From Litoribacillus peritrichatus (GTDB lineage: Bacteria; Pseudomonadota; Gammaproteobacteria; Pseudomonadales; Litoribrevibacteraceae): DNA of 64,000 bases. The notes beneath the pieces are model-generated. The model worked only from the letters and a program-made list of their open reading frames with translations. It was not told the origin of the DNA and did no database searches. Below are positions 1 through 8,336 of this stretch, piece by piece. The DNA is taken from positions 186,001 to 250,000 of the forward strand of contig NZ_BAABBN010000015.1 of assembly GCF_039537985.1 (NCBI RefSeq), given 5' to 3'. Every line of letters begins with the position of its first letter. Positions within the stretch are counted from its first letter, which is position 1. Made by a program: the position numbers and the translations under genes.

Positions 1-2248
1 GAATGGATAGGCGTTCAGCCATCGCCGTTGCTTGTTTTTCCAATTCTTTGGCATCAAGCACCCCTTTGCCCCGAATGCGCAGTAATTCGATGGCAATGTA
101 GTAACGCTCCATGGTTGCTGTGATCGGTTGTGCTGTTAATTGCAAGGTTACAAACTCGGAACTGCCTGCTTCCGGGCTGAGTAAACAGTTGCCATCCAGC
201 TTGATTAACCCTTGATCAACCAGGTGGTCAATCCATAAATTTACATTGGCTTCTACCTGATCTTCATTCCAATGAATGAAAAGTTCATTCCTTAAATATG
301 GGTAAATCCAGCGGCATAAGCGCACCACATAGCCCCGCTCAATGGATGGGTTGTTCGAGCAAAGCGTTGCAATCAGGGATGGAATGGCCAACAAGTGTAA
401 GATGCTGTTGCGATAATAGGTCAACAGTACCGCCTGGGTTTCATCGGTCAGGATGATGTCGCCCAGTGAGTGTTCTTTACGGCTGATGGCTTTCATGTCT
501 TCTGCGTATTTGACCCAGTCGGCTCCGTTGCCTTCCGGCAGCGTTACCAACTCACTGTATGGGGTATCAACCATGAGTCGCTTCAGACGGTTTAACTGAT
601 CAACTAAAACATGTTCACTCAGCGCTTGCTTTGGCGTGGACAACAGCACCGCTGCAATCAAGTTGATTGGGTTCACTGAGGCACTGCTGTTGATGTGGGT
701 GACAACACGGTTGGCCAGTTGATCGACAAATTCGTTCAGCCACTCAGGACGAAAATCTTCGCCTAAGTCCTCGTCGCGCCAGCCAGGTCTGAAAGCGTCC
801 AGTTCGGTTTTCAGGTCAATGGCATTACCAAAATTAACTCGAACTTTACCAAATGAATTCTTCAGGTGTTTCAGTGCTTTGAATAGCACACCTACCGACT
901 CTTTCTCTTTATTAGCGCCGCGCAGCTCACCCAGATAGGTATTGCCTTCTAGAATCTTTTCATAACCCACATGCACCGGCATGAACTTGATCGGTTTTTT
1001 AGAATCACGAAGGAAGCTGCGAACCGTCATCGCTAATACACCGGCTTTCGGGCTTAACGTTCGGCCGGTTCGGCTTCGGCCACCTTCGACAAAGTATTCA
1101 ACAGAGAAGCCTCGGGTGAACATGTTGTGCATGTATTCGTTAAACAAGCTTGAATACAGCGGGTTGCCTTTAAAAGAGCGGCGCATGAAGAAAGCCCCGC
1201 CTCGTCGCAGAATACTGCCGACAATCGGTAGGTTTAGATTGATACCTGCCGCGATGTGGGGTGTTTGGTATCCGTTTTGATAAAGAAGAAAAGACAGCAG
1301 CAGGTAGTCAATGTGACTACGGTGGCATGGTACGTAAATGACGGTATTACCACGAGCGACTTTTTCCAGATTGTCCAGATGATTGATTTCAATACCATCG
1401 TAAATCTTATTCCAAACCCAGGATAGAATAACTTCCAGGAAGCGAATGGTTGAATAAGACATGTTGGAAGCCAGCTCATCGGCGTATTTCAACGCTCGTT
1501 TTTCGGCTTTTTCAATCGTAATATTGTGCTCTTCTGCTTCTCGCTTGATCGCCTGGCGCATGACGTTACTGTGCAGAAGCGAGCGCATCAACGTACGGCG
1601 GTGAGATAAATCGGGGCCAACGATGGCCTCTCGGGAGCGGCGCTGGTGAACACGCAGAATACGTTGGATTTTTCGTGCGGTTTTTTCAGCGCTTTCGTTC
1701 TCTTTCATGATAGAGCGTAACGAAATTGGCTTGCTGAATTGCACTAAGGTGTCACGACCGTGAATCAGAACGGTCAGGAACTGCTGGAATTTACCGGCAG
1801 AAGACCAGTTGTCCGAGAATAAAGAGCGGAACAGAGACTTTTCTTTGTCGGGATTACGACCCCAAATCACGGTGACCGGTATGACTTGAAGATCGAGATC
1901 TTCATTCTCGTTTAACGTTTCGATGCTTTTAATCAGGCGCTCCGAGGGCGCCGGTACCAGCCGCTTGTTAAAAATGCTGCCTTTTCGCTGATTGAGCGTG
2001 ATGTAACTTCGTTTTTCGCCAAACTGGGGCATCGGCGAACGAATTGAAGGCAGGCCTCGGGTGGTACACTCCTGATCAATGACCAATTGTGCTGAAAGTG
2101 ACGGAACCCTGACTGCGTACAGTACGGGTTGCTCCGGATCGAGCCCTAATTCCTGTGGGCTGCCACCTTGAACGGTGGTTTTCATCCATTTTGCCAGAAT
2201 GGTTCGGAAGAAACGGAAAATAAGTTCGGCAAAGTTGAAATTCTTCAT
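1..2248 (-). CDS. plsB: Glycerol-3-phosphate 1-O-acyltransferase (5' part, runs off the window)
   Basis: This is the inner-membrane acyltransferase that puts the first acyl chain on sn-glycerol-3-phosphate in phospholipid synthesis. Reading from ATG at 2248, about 749 codons stay open to the window edge; E. coli PlsB has 807, so only the C-terminus is missing. The acyltransferase HX4D motif (CHRSHID) falls near residue 308, as in E. coli PlsB (His306). It is followed by the conserved blocks GGAFFMRRSFKGNPLYS and FVEGGRSRTGRTL. The gene stands alone on the minus strand and diverges from the ABC transporter genes. Identification is firm; only the far end is unseen. Confidence 0.95.
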   Translation of the reverse strand, partial: MKNFNFAELIFRFFRTILAKWMKTTVQGGSPQELGLDPEQPVLYAVRVPSLSAQLVIDQECTTRGLPSIRSPMPQFGEKRSYITLNQRKGSIFNKRLVPAPSERLIKSIETLNENEDLDLQVIPVTVIWGRNPDKEKSLFRSLFSDNWSSAGKFQQFLTVLIHGRDTLVQFSKPISLRSIMKENESAEKTARKIQRILRVHQRRSREAIVGPDLSHRRTLMRSLLHSNVMRQAIKREAEEHNITIEKAEKRALKYADELASNMSYSTIRFLEVILSWVWNKIYDGIEINHLDNLEKVARGNTVIYVPCHRSHIDYLLLSFLLYQNGYQTPHIAAGINLNLPIVGSILRRGGAFFMRRSFKGNPLYSSLFNEYMHNMFTRGFSVEYFVEGGRSRTGRTLSPKAGVLAMTVRSFLRDSKKPIKFMPVHVGYEKILEGNTYLGELRGANKEKESVGVLFKALKHLKNSFGKVRVNFGNAIDLKTELDAFRPGWRDEDLGEDFRPEWLNEFVDQLANRVVTHINSSASVNPINLIAAVLLSTPKQALSEHVLVDQLNRLKRLMVDTPYSELVTLPEGNGADWVKYAEDMKAISRKEHSLGDIILTDETQAVLLTYYRNSILHLLAIPSLIATLCSNNPSIERGYVVRLCRWIYPYLRNELFIHWNEDQVEANVNLWIDHLVDQGLIKLDGNCLLSPEAGSSEFVTLQLTAQPITATMERYYIAIELLRIRGKGVLDAKELEKQATAMAERLSI

Positions 2249-2671
2249 GAGTCGGCTTTTACCCTTGTCCACGATGCGGCAAGTGTACCCTGAATAATTG
2301 GGAATCCCAATCCTGAAAGGTACCTTTAATGTCATTCTTTTGTATCTAATTAAAGAGGATTTCTTTAATAATCGGGGTTGAATAGAAAAAACCAAGACCT
2401 TGCGACTGGAATTCCTGGTTTTACCGAAGGAAGTTTTCTTGATTTATAGCTAACTAAAGGTAAGTCTTGAGTTGCCTACAACTAACTTATTAAGTAAGAA
2501 AAGAATAAACCTACCTAATCAAACAGATAATAGCTTGAAAAAATTGGCTTTAGGCCCAATGATATTGCCCGAAATTATTTTGGTATTTGCAGGTGTTCGG
2601 GTACGGAACTCTGCAGGATTATAAAACTCATAGTGTTTCTTGATAGTTTTAAGCTAGTCACGGAGAGGTCA
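2249..2671. other. Divergent intergenic region between plsB and the ABC transporter
   Basis: No gene is supported in this 423-bp AT-rich stretch. It holds the plsB promoter at 2282-2310. Upstream of the ABC genes there are two overlapping promoter candidates: a TATAAA -10 at 2620-2625 with only a weak -35, and a sigmaE-like arrangement, GGAACTC at 2605-2611 then 16 bp then TCATA at 2628-2632. The middle (about 2340-2600) shows nothing I can interpret. Confidence 0.6.
2282..2310 (-). promoter_or_regulatory. Probable sigma70 promoter of plsB with an overlapping palindrome
   Basis: On the minus strand a TTGGGA -35 (2305-2310) and a TACACT -10 (2282-2287) are separated by exactly 17 bp, followed by a GC-rich TGCCGC stretch. 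The start codon is about 34 bp downstream. The -35 lies inside a 13-bp palindrome, TTGGGAATCCCAA (2298-2310), which could be an operator. Each hexamer matches consensus at four of six positions, so this is an inference. Confidence 0.5.
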
Positions 2672-3589
2672 ATGATTACAGTCAAGCAGTTGACGAAAGC
2701 ATTTGGCACTTTTACTGCGGTGAATAACTTGTCTTTTGAAGTTAAGCCGGGTGAAGTGTTAGGTTTTCTAGGGCCTAATGGCGCAGGGAAATCCACCACA
2801 ATGAAAATGATTACAGGTTTTCTGGCGCCCAGTGCCGGTACAGTGAATATTGATGGTCATGACATTGTTAAAGATACGATTGCTGCCCAACGTCTGATTG
2901 GTTATTTGCCTGAAGGTGCTCCGAGCTACGGAGAGATGACCGTAGAATCCTTCTTGCAGTTTATTGCTGAAGTGAGAGGGTTTAAAGGCGAAGAGGCAAA
3001 ACGTCGTATTGAGACGTCGATTCAAAAAGTGGAGTTGGAGTCGGTTCGGTTACAGCCGATTGAAACTTTGTCCAAAGGTTTTAAGCGCCGAGTGGGTTTG
3101 GCGCAAGCCGTTTTGCATGATCCCAAAATTCTGATTTTGGATGAGCCGACCGATGGTTTGGACCCAAACCAAAAACAACATGTACGCGAACTGATCCAAA
3201 ACCTGTCTAAAGATAAGATTGTTATTATTTCCACGCATATTCTGGAAGAGGTCACGGCAGTCTGTACCAGAGCGATGATCATTGCTCAAGGCACCAAAGT
3301 GGCGGACGGAACACCAGCCGAATTGCAAGCCATGTCCCGTTATCATAACGCCGTTTCACTTAGGTTCAACGACGCTGTAGATACTGAGCTACTGTCCGCT
3401 ATTGAGGGCGTTGCTGAGGTATTGAATGAAGGGGATTGGCTGACATTAATTCCGGATAATGCGACGGGTCTTTTGTCGCGTGTTAACCAGGCTCTTGAAG
3501 CGTCCAATTTGCACGCTGAAGAGATCTTTGTAGAGCGCGGTCGGTTAGACGATGTATTTCGAACAATGACAAGGGAGGGCACTCAATGA
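2672..3589 (+). CDS. ABC transporter ATP-binding protein, NatA/GldA-like
   Basis: This is the cytoplasmic ATPase subunit of an ABC-2 type transporter, 305 residues. Walker A (GPNGAGKST) is at residues 34-42. The signature region is the degenerate LSKGFKRRVGLAQA, followed by Walker B (ILILDEP) and a H-loop in IISTHILEEV. The C-terminal extension of about 80 residues is usual for this subfamily. I chose the ATG at 2672 rather than an upstream start at 2633 because GGAGAGG (2662-2668) sits just before it and the family starts at this point. It overlaps the permease gene by four bases (ATGA), so the two are translationally coupled. The transported substrate cannot be read from the sequence. Confidence 0.9.
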   Translation: MITVKQLTKAFGTFTAVNNLSFEVKPGEVLGFLGPNGAGKSTTMKMITGFLAPSAGTVNIDGHDIVKDTIAAQRLIGYLPEGAPSYGEMTVESFLQFIAEVRGFKGEEAKRRIETSIQKVELESVRLQPIETLSKGFKRRVGLAQAVLHDPKILILDEPTDGLDPNQKQHVRELIQNLSKDKIVIISTHILEEVTAVCTRAMIIAQGTKVADGTPAELQAMSRYHNAVSLRFNDAVDTELLSAIEGVAEVLNEGDWLTLIPDNATGLLSRVNQALEASNLHAEEIFVERGRLDDVFRTMTREGTQ

Positions 3590-4320
3590 GCATGTTAGGT
3601 GTGGTCATTAAGCGAGAACTCGCCAGTTATTTAGCGACGCCATTGGCGTTCATTTTTACCGTGATTTTTCTGGTGCTGAATGGTGTGTTTGCGTTTTATC
3701 TTGGGAATTTTTACGAAAGAGGTCAGGCTGATCTGGTCTCTTTTTTCAGTTTTCATCCTTGGTTGTATTTATTTTTAGTGCCTGCATTGGCGATGCGTCT
3801 TTGGTCAGAAGAGCGTAAAACCGGCACGATTGAATTGATTATGACGTTGCCGATTCCAACCCGGGATCTGATCGTCGGTAAGTTTTTAGCGTCTTGGTTA
3901 TTCATCGGAGTGGCATTGCTATTAACCTTCCCGATTTGGGTAACGGTGAATTATTTGGGCGATCCGGATAATGGTGTGATCGTAGCAAGTTATTTAGGCA
4001 GCTGGTTCATGGCTGGCGGCTTTTTGGCGATTGGCTGCTGTTTATCTGCAACAACCAACAATCAGGTGATTGCGTTTATTTTGAGCGTAGTGGTTTGCTT
4101 CTTGTTTATTGTCAGTGGTTTTCCGATGGTGCTGGATGTTTTTCAATCCTGGGCACCGGCTTGGTTGATAGATGCGATTTCATCTTTGAGCTTCTTAACT
4201 CATTTTAATGCCATTTCCCGTGGGGTGTTAGATGTAAGGGACGTGTTGTATTTTGCTTTGGTGATATCGACCTGGTTAGTAGCAACCGCAATTGTTCTTG
4301 ATATGAAAAAAGCCGAGTAA
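3586..4320 (+). CDS. ABC-2 type permease, GldF-like
   Basis: This is the membrane subunit of the same transporter, 244 residues with about six hydrophobic segments (for example residues 18-38, 60-75, 97-117, 133-155, 160-185 and 215-238). The conserved MRLWSEERKTGTIELIMTLP stretch near residues 76-95 is typical of GldF/NosY-type ABC-2 permeases. It begins inside the ATPase stop codon and is followed after a few bases by the GldG-like gene. The order ATPase, permease, GldG-like protein matches the gldA-gldF-gldG arrangement, although gliding motility is not expected in a gammaproteobacterium. Its function is therefore only transporter in general. Confidence 0.88.
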   Translation: MSMLGVVIKRELASYLATPLAFIFTVIFLVLNGVFAFYLGNFYERGQADLVSFFSFHPWLYLFLVPALAMRLWSEERKTGTIELIMTLPIPTRDLIVGKFLASWLFIGVALLLTFPIWVTVNYLGDPDNGVIVASYLGSWFMAGGFLAIGCCLSATTNNQVIAFILSVVVCFLFIVSGFPMVLDVFQSWAPAWLIDAISSLSFLTHFNAISRGVLDVRDVLYFALVISTWLVATAIVLDMKKAE

Positions 4321-4333
4321 AGGGGTGATGAAA

Positions 4334-6292
4334 ATGGGTAGTAAATTTTATTCTCGCACCGGTTTATTCGCTTTGTGCGGTGCGTTTCTGGTGTTAGTGA
4401 TGTTGATTCAGTGGTTGTTTTCGAGCGCCCGGGTGGATTTGACCGACAATAACCTGTACACCATTTCGGAAGGTACGAAAAATATCGTGTCGGATCTTGA
4501 AGAACCTGTGGTTCTGAAGTTTTATTTCTCATGGAAAGAAACCGAAGGGCTGCCAGCTATTCGGGATTACGCCAAACGAGTACAGGAGTTACTCGAAGAG
4601 TACGTGGTTTATTCCGATGGTAAATTATCGCTGGAGATCATTGATCCGGTGGCCTTTTCTGAGCAGGAAGACGAAGCAACGGAGTACGGTTTGCAGGGCG
4701 TTCCTCTCGATGCCGGTGGTGCAAATTTATACTTTGGCTTGGTCGCTGAAATTGCTTCCGAAGACGCCGAAGACAAGTCGGCATTAGAAAACATCAGTAC
4801 ATCGAATTCGCAAGTGATTCCTTTCATTCAGCTGGATCAGGAATCGTATTTGGAATACGACTTGAGTAAGCTGATCTATACCGCCGCTCACCCTAAATTA
4901 CCTGTGGTGGGGATACTTTCGACGCTGGACGTTAACGGTGGCATGGACTTCATGACACGACAGCAGAAAGAACCTTGGATGGTGATTGAACAAATTAAGC
5001 AGTTGTTTGATGTGCGAGAGCTGGAAGACAGTGTGACTGAAATTCCTTCGGATGTAGATGTGTTAATGCTGATTCATCCTAAGGATTTAAACGACGATAC
5101 CTTGTTAGCCATAGACCAGTACGTGCTTTCCGGTGGAAAGGCGATGGTGTTTGTTGATCCTAAGGCAGAACAAGAGCAGCAGATGTCGCCCCTTGACGGT
5201 AATGAAGGGTCTGATTTGAGATTGTTGTTGGAAGCCTGGGGTGTTGAGCCTTCCAGTGGCCAGTTTGTGGCGGACGCCCAATACGCCATGGCGGTCAATT
5301 TGTCTCAATCTCAGCGACCTGTTCGACATTTAGCGTTATTAAATTTGTTAAATGATGAAGATAATGCGGTGATTTCTTCGGACGATATCACGACGGCTGA
5401 CCTGGAAAGCATTACGTTTTCTTCTGCGATGTCGTTTACCAAACTGGAAGATGGCACCAGCCGCTTTACCCCGCTTTTGAGCTCTTCTGAGCAGTCTGGG
5501 TTAATGGATGCTAACTTGCTGGCTAATTTGGCCGACCCAACGTCGTTGTACAGTGAGTTTGAAGCAAAGTCCCTGCCTCTGGTGTTAGCGGCACGGGTGA
5601 CTGGTAATGCGGTAACCGCCTTTCCGGACGGGGTGGATGTTGTCATAGCAGCAGAAGAGCAAGACGCCGCTGAAGAAGAGAGTACCGAAGCAGAGAGTGC
5701 TGAACCAAAAACGCAGACGATCATGCCTGCTATTACATCCAGTGATAAGATCAATGTGATTCTGGTGGGTGATACAGATATTTTGTCCGATCGTTTGTGG
5801 GTTCAGGTGCAAAATTTCTTTGGTCAGCGGATACCAACGCCATGGGCTGATAACGCAGGTTTTGTGATTAATTCGCTTGATAACTTAGCAGGCAGTGCTG
5901 ATCTGATTGATATCCGCAGTCGTGGTCGCTATACACGCTCGTTTAAAGTGGTTGATGATCTAAAACGTGAGGCTGAAGAAAAATTCAGAGCCGAGGAAGA
6001 GGTATTAGAGCAGCAATTGGTGGAGACCGAGCAGCAGTTAAATGAGTTGCAGCCGGGGCCGGGTGGTGAAGAAATTTCGCTCACAGCAGAGCAAGAGCAG
6101 GCCTTGGCGTCGTTTATTCAGAAAAAACTGGATATCAGAAAGCGTTTGAGGGAAGTTCGCTTGAATCTAGATCAGGATATTGAAGCATTAGGCACTAAGC
6201 TGAAGTTGATCAATATATTGTTGATCCCTTCTGTGTTGACGATAATAGTGATTTTTGTGGCAATGTCTCGGCGTAAAAAACGAGCAAGGTAA
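4334..6292 (+). CDS. GldG-like auxiliary component of the ABC-2 transporter
   Basis: This 652-residue protein is anchored at both ends. A transmembrane helix lies near residues 8-28 and a second near the C-terminus (about 620-645), followed by a basic tail. The intervening periplasmic part begins with VDLTDNNLYTISEGTKNIV, the usual start of the GldG/ABC_transp_aux family. An acidic low-complexity stretch around residues 440-460 and a Glu/Gln-rich coiled coil around 545-610 follow. The start is taken at ATG 4334 because AGGGG (4321-4325) is correctly spaced from it; GTG 4325 and ATG 4328 are alternatives. Such proteins presumably act with the ATPase and permease on an envelope substrate, which is unknown. 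Confidence 0.85.
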   Translation: MGSKFYSRTGLFALCGAFLVLVMLIQWLFSSARVDLTDNNLYTISEGTKNIVSDLEEPVVLKFYFSWKETEGLPAIRDYAKRVQELLEEYVVYSDGKLSLEIIDPVAFSEQEDEATEYGLQGVPLDAGGANLYFGLVAEIASEDAEDKSALENISTSNSQVIPFIQLDQESYLEYDLSKLIYTAAHPKLPVVGILSTLDVNGGMDFMTRQQKEPWMVIEQIKQLFDVRELEDSVTEIPSDVDVLMLIHPKDLNDDTLLAIDQYVLSGGKAMVFVDPKAEQEQQMSPLDGNEGSDLRLLLEAWGVEPSSGQFVADAQYAMAVNLSQSQRPVRHLALLNLLNDEDNAVISSDDITTADLESITFSSAMSFTKLEDGTSRFTPLLSSSEQSGLMDANLLANLADPTSLYSEFEAKSLPLVLAARVTGNAVTAFPDGVDVVIAAEEQDAAEEESTEAESAEPKTQTIMPAITSSDKINVILVGDTDILSDRLWVQVQNFFGQRIPTPWADNAGFVINSLDNLAGSADLIDIRSRGRYTRSFKVVDDLKREAEEKFRAEEEVLEQQLVETEQQLNELQPGPGGEEISLTAEQEQALASFIQKKLDIRKRLREVRLNLDQDIEALGTKLKLINILLIPSVLTIIVIFVAMSRRKKRAR

Positions 6293-6298
6293 TTGAAA

Positions 6299-6331
6299 AA
6301 CCCGGTCAGCAATGCTTACCGGGTTTTTTTT
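6299..6331. terminator. Bidirectional intrinsic terminator between the GldG-like gene and slyX
   Basis: An 8-bp perfect stem AACCCGGT/ACCGGGTT with an 11-nt loop is flanked by A residues on the left and eight T residues on the right. It can therefore terminate the ABC operon rightwards and slyX leftwards. The T run abuts the slyX stop codon. Confidence 0.85.
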
Positions 6332-6530
6332 AATAGTGGGGTGGCGGTGCTTCTTTTTCCGGTGACGTCGATGTGTTTTCTACCGAGGTAATTTTATCTT
6401 TCAAGATTCTCACGTAGCTGTTCAGTTTATCAATTTCTTTTTGCTGGTCGATGATGACTTGGTTTAACGTTTCAAGGGTGTCCTCTTGAAAGGCCAGTCT
6501 AATTTCCAAGTCTTCGATTTTGCTGCCCAT
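6330..6530 (-). CDS. slyX: SlyX family protein
   Basis: This small cytoplasmic coiled-coil protein of 66 residues matches the SlyX family. It has an N-terminal ESRLAFQE-like motif (here EIRLAFQEDTLETLN), a continuous heptad-like helix to about residue 50, and the diagnostic C-terminal PPPHY. E. coli SlyX is 72 residues, so the length fits. Its molecular role is not known. It converges on the ABC operon and diverges from the cold-shock-domain gene. Confidence 0.9.
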   Translation of the reverse strand: MGSKIEDLEIRLAFQEDTLETLNQVIIDQQKEIDKLNSYVRILKDKITSVENTSTSPEKEAPPPHY

Positions 6531-6760
6531 AAATAACCTGCTATAAATTTACTGTGCAATATTTTGTTTTGTATGGAAATTTTTTACAATCATATAATGC
6601 TATGGTTCAGATGTTAGTATACTGTAGTTGTAATAATCTAAGGAATTACGTTTGCAATTTAGCCGACGTATACAGTCATTATCCGGGGAAAATACCTGAT
6701 TAGCTGTATTTATTGGGTGATTGCCTGTGAATAACTGGGCGAGGAACGTTTGATCCTGTG

Positions 6761-6766
6761 TATAAT
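6761..6766 (+). promoter_or_regulatory. Probable -10 element of the cold-shock-domain gene
   Basis: A perfect TATAAT is followed by GGCGC, a GC-rich discriminator, 59 bp before the chosen start codon. No good -35 lies at 16-18 bp. The rest of the roughly 290-bp slyX/cold-shock intergenic region is AT-rich and shows no gene. The long leader could carry the RNA structure common in cold-shock mRNAs, but I see no clear hairpin. Confidence 0.45.
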
Positions 6767-6824
6767 GGCGCTCGGAAATCTGTATTAGTTTGTTGTTTAT
6801 AGTTTATAAGAGATGGTATGTAGT

Positions 6825-7286
6825 ATGAGTAATAGTGATTCTTCGAAAAATATAATAAAAACGCTTGTTACTTCAATTGTTGCTCCTTTAGTGGGTGGTG
6901 GTGCTTTGTCTGTAGCAGGCCTGCTTCCTGAGACTATCACCGTGGAAACAATGTTAATTGGTTACGTTGTTCTTGCGGTTGCAACTTTGGTTGTTCAATT
7001 GATTGTTAGCTCAGTAACCGATAAGGCTGAAGGTGGTGATGCCGCAAGCAGTCGTTACGTTACAGAGCAGGAAGACGTAAGAGAAACAGGAACGGTTAAG
7101 TGGTTTAATGTTTCAAAAGGATTTGGTTTTATCACCAGGGATCAAGGTGAAGATATTTTCGTTCATTTTCGTTCAATTCGTGGTCGTGGACATCGTTTCT
7201 TAAAAGAAGGGCAAAAAGTGAAGTTTGATGTCATTAAAGGTGACAAGGGACTTCAGGCAGATGACGTTGCTATTCTGAAGCAATAA
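6825..7286 (+). CDS. Membrane-anchored cold-shock-domain protein
   Basis: This 153-residue protein has two predicted transmembrane helices (about residues 13-34 and 42-64), a short linker, and a C-terminal cold-shock domain from residue 88 to the end. The RNA-binding motifs are present: KGFGFI (98-103) and IFVHF (111-115), with the TVKWFN start. CspA-type proteins are normally free cytoplasmic proteins of about 70 residues, so this one would place a nucleic-acid-binding domain at the membrane face. ATG 6825 was chosen over ATG 6813 because its N-terminus looks more natural, but no strong ribosome-binding site decides it. The gene has its own promoter-like element and terminator. Confidence 0.85.
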   Translation: MSNSDSSKNIIKTLVTSIVAPLVGGGALSVAGLLPETITVETMLIGYVVLAVATLVVQLIVSSVTDKAEGGDAASSRYVTEQEDVRETGTVKWFNVSKGFGFITRDQGEDIFVHFRSIRGRGHRFLKEGQKVKFDVIKGDKGLQADDVAILKQ

Positions 7287-7306
7287 TATCTGCATTTGTT
7301 TGTCTG

Positions 7307-7330
7307 AAAAGCCTCCTAAGGGAGGTTTTT
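7307..7330 (+). terminator. Intrinsic terminator after the cold-shock-domain gene
   Basis: The stem CCTCC/GGAGG (7312-7316 and 7321-7325) has a four-base loop. It is preceded by AAAA and followed by a run of T. It lies about 20 bp after the stop codon. Confidence 0.8.
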
Positions 7331-7376
7331 TATTGCCTGCTATTTGGGATAAAGCAAAGAGCTAAAATGATAGGGC

Positions 7377-7404
7377 AAAAAAAAGCTGCCCTAAGTTGGG
7401 CAGC
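7377..7404 (-). terminator. Intrinsic terminator of the phasin-like gene
   Basis: On the minus strand GCTGCCC/GGGCAGC (7385-7391 and 7398-7404) forms a 7-bp stem followed by an eight-base U tract (A run 7377-7384 on the plus strand). It lies about 55 bp after the stop codon. Confidence 0.85.
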
Positions 7405-7458
7405 AAACAAGGGAAATTACCGACTAGAAGGGAAGGTAATTCAGTGAAGTCAGATCTG

Positions 7459-8025
7459 TTAACGACCCAACTTGCTGTTCACTTGCTCTTTTAAAGAGCT
7501 GGCTTGTGCTGTTAAAAGCTCAAGCTGAGAATTTACTTTTTCACGGTAAGGTGCGACAGCCGTTTCTACCTGGCTACGGTAACCGTTTACTTGCTCAAGC
7601 ACTTTTTGTGTGTAGCCGTTTGCTTGTTCAATGTATGGGCTTACTGTGCTTTCAACCTGGCCTTTGCAAGCGGCAAGTTTTGGCTTTGTGTTTTCAACGG
7701 CTTGTTCAACCGCTTTAACTGCTTTTAGTTCTGCCAAAGCACTTAGCATGTGAGCGTTCCAGGAAACACGGTTACGAACGTCATACGTTGCGATATCAAT
7801 GTTGTTGACCAGTTGGCGAACGGAGCTTGTATTCTGCTTAATCTCGAAAAGTGCATCCTTAATTTTTACTGGCTCGTTATCTACAACGTTTGCACCCATG
7901 TCTTTCAGGATTTTTCGTACTTCAAGACCTGCTTTGTCGAACTGCGAGTTCATGACAGATTGGATTTTAGCTTGTGCTGATTTCGCTTGCTCTAATTGAT
8001 TGTTCAACGTCTTTTGTACACTCAT
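7459..8025 (-). CDS. Phasin-like coiled-coil protein of unknown function
   Basis: The 188-residue soluble protein is almost entirely helical, with no signal peptide or membrane segment. The C-terminal third has loosely repeated amphipathic units: QVESTVSPYIEQANGY, then QVNGYRSQVETAVAPYREKV, then QLELLTAQASSLKEQVN. This resembles phasins and apolipoprotein-like surface-binding helices, but I see no decisive family motif. The start is taken at 8025 (MSVQKT) with a weak upstream GAGAA. A longer reading to 8109 would run through an inverted repeat and looks non-coding. A polyhydroxyalkanoate-granule role is a guess; no pha genes are nearby. Confidence 0.6.
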   Translation of the reverse strand: MSVQKTLNNQLEQAKSAQAKIQSVMNSQFDKAGLEVRKILKDMGANVVDNEPVKIKDALFEIKQNTSSVRQLVNNIDIATYDVRNRVSWNAHMLSALAELKAVKAVEQAVENTKPKLAACKGQVESTVSPYIEQANGYTQKVLEQVNGYRSQVETAVAPYREKVNSQLELLTAQASSLKEQVNSKLGR

Positions 8026-8047
8026 GCTGATATTCTCGTAAAATGTT

Positions 8048-8074
8048 TGCTTACGATCCCATATGACGTAAGCA
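8048..8074. repeat. Perfect 8-bp inverted repeat upstream of the phasin-like gene
   Basis: TGCTTACG (8048-8055) and CGTAAGCA (8067-8074) are perfect inverted copies separated by 11 bp. They lie 23-49 bp before the phasin-like start codon on the minus strand. The geometry suits a dimeric regulator or a 5' UTR hairpin. The whole 8026-8336 stretch between the two divergent genes otherwise shows no gene and no clear sigma70 promoter. Confidence 0.5.
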
Positions 8075-8336
8075 GGTGATCTCATGTTGCGGTTACTCTC
8101 AACTCTCATCGTGATTTAATGCACGTCTCTGTAAAGTAAATGCTGCCTTGCTGTACGATGTAATAGAGCTGTAAAACTTTTATGGGTTTGATTATGCGTT
8201 CAAATATAAATGTAAAAATTAGAATGTTCCTACTAGGGCGCCTCTGAGAGGGTATTTTGGTTGAAGGTAAGTCGTTTTTTTACGTACTGTCAAACGGCTT
8301 TCTGGCTTTTTTATGGTAAATGGAGGTGAGTAGGTA

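Noticed and set aside
5311..5754. 147-codon minus-strand open frame
   Set aside because: It is antisense to the GldG-like gene and its low-complexity Ser/Ala content reflects the acidic linker on the other strand.
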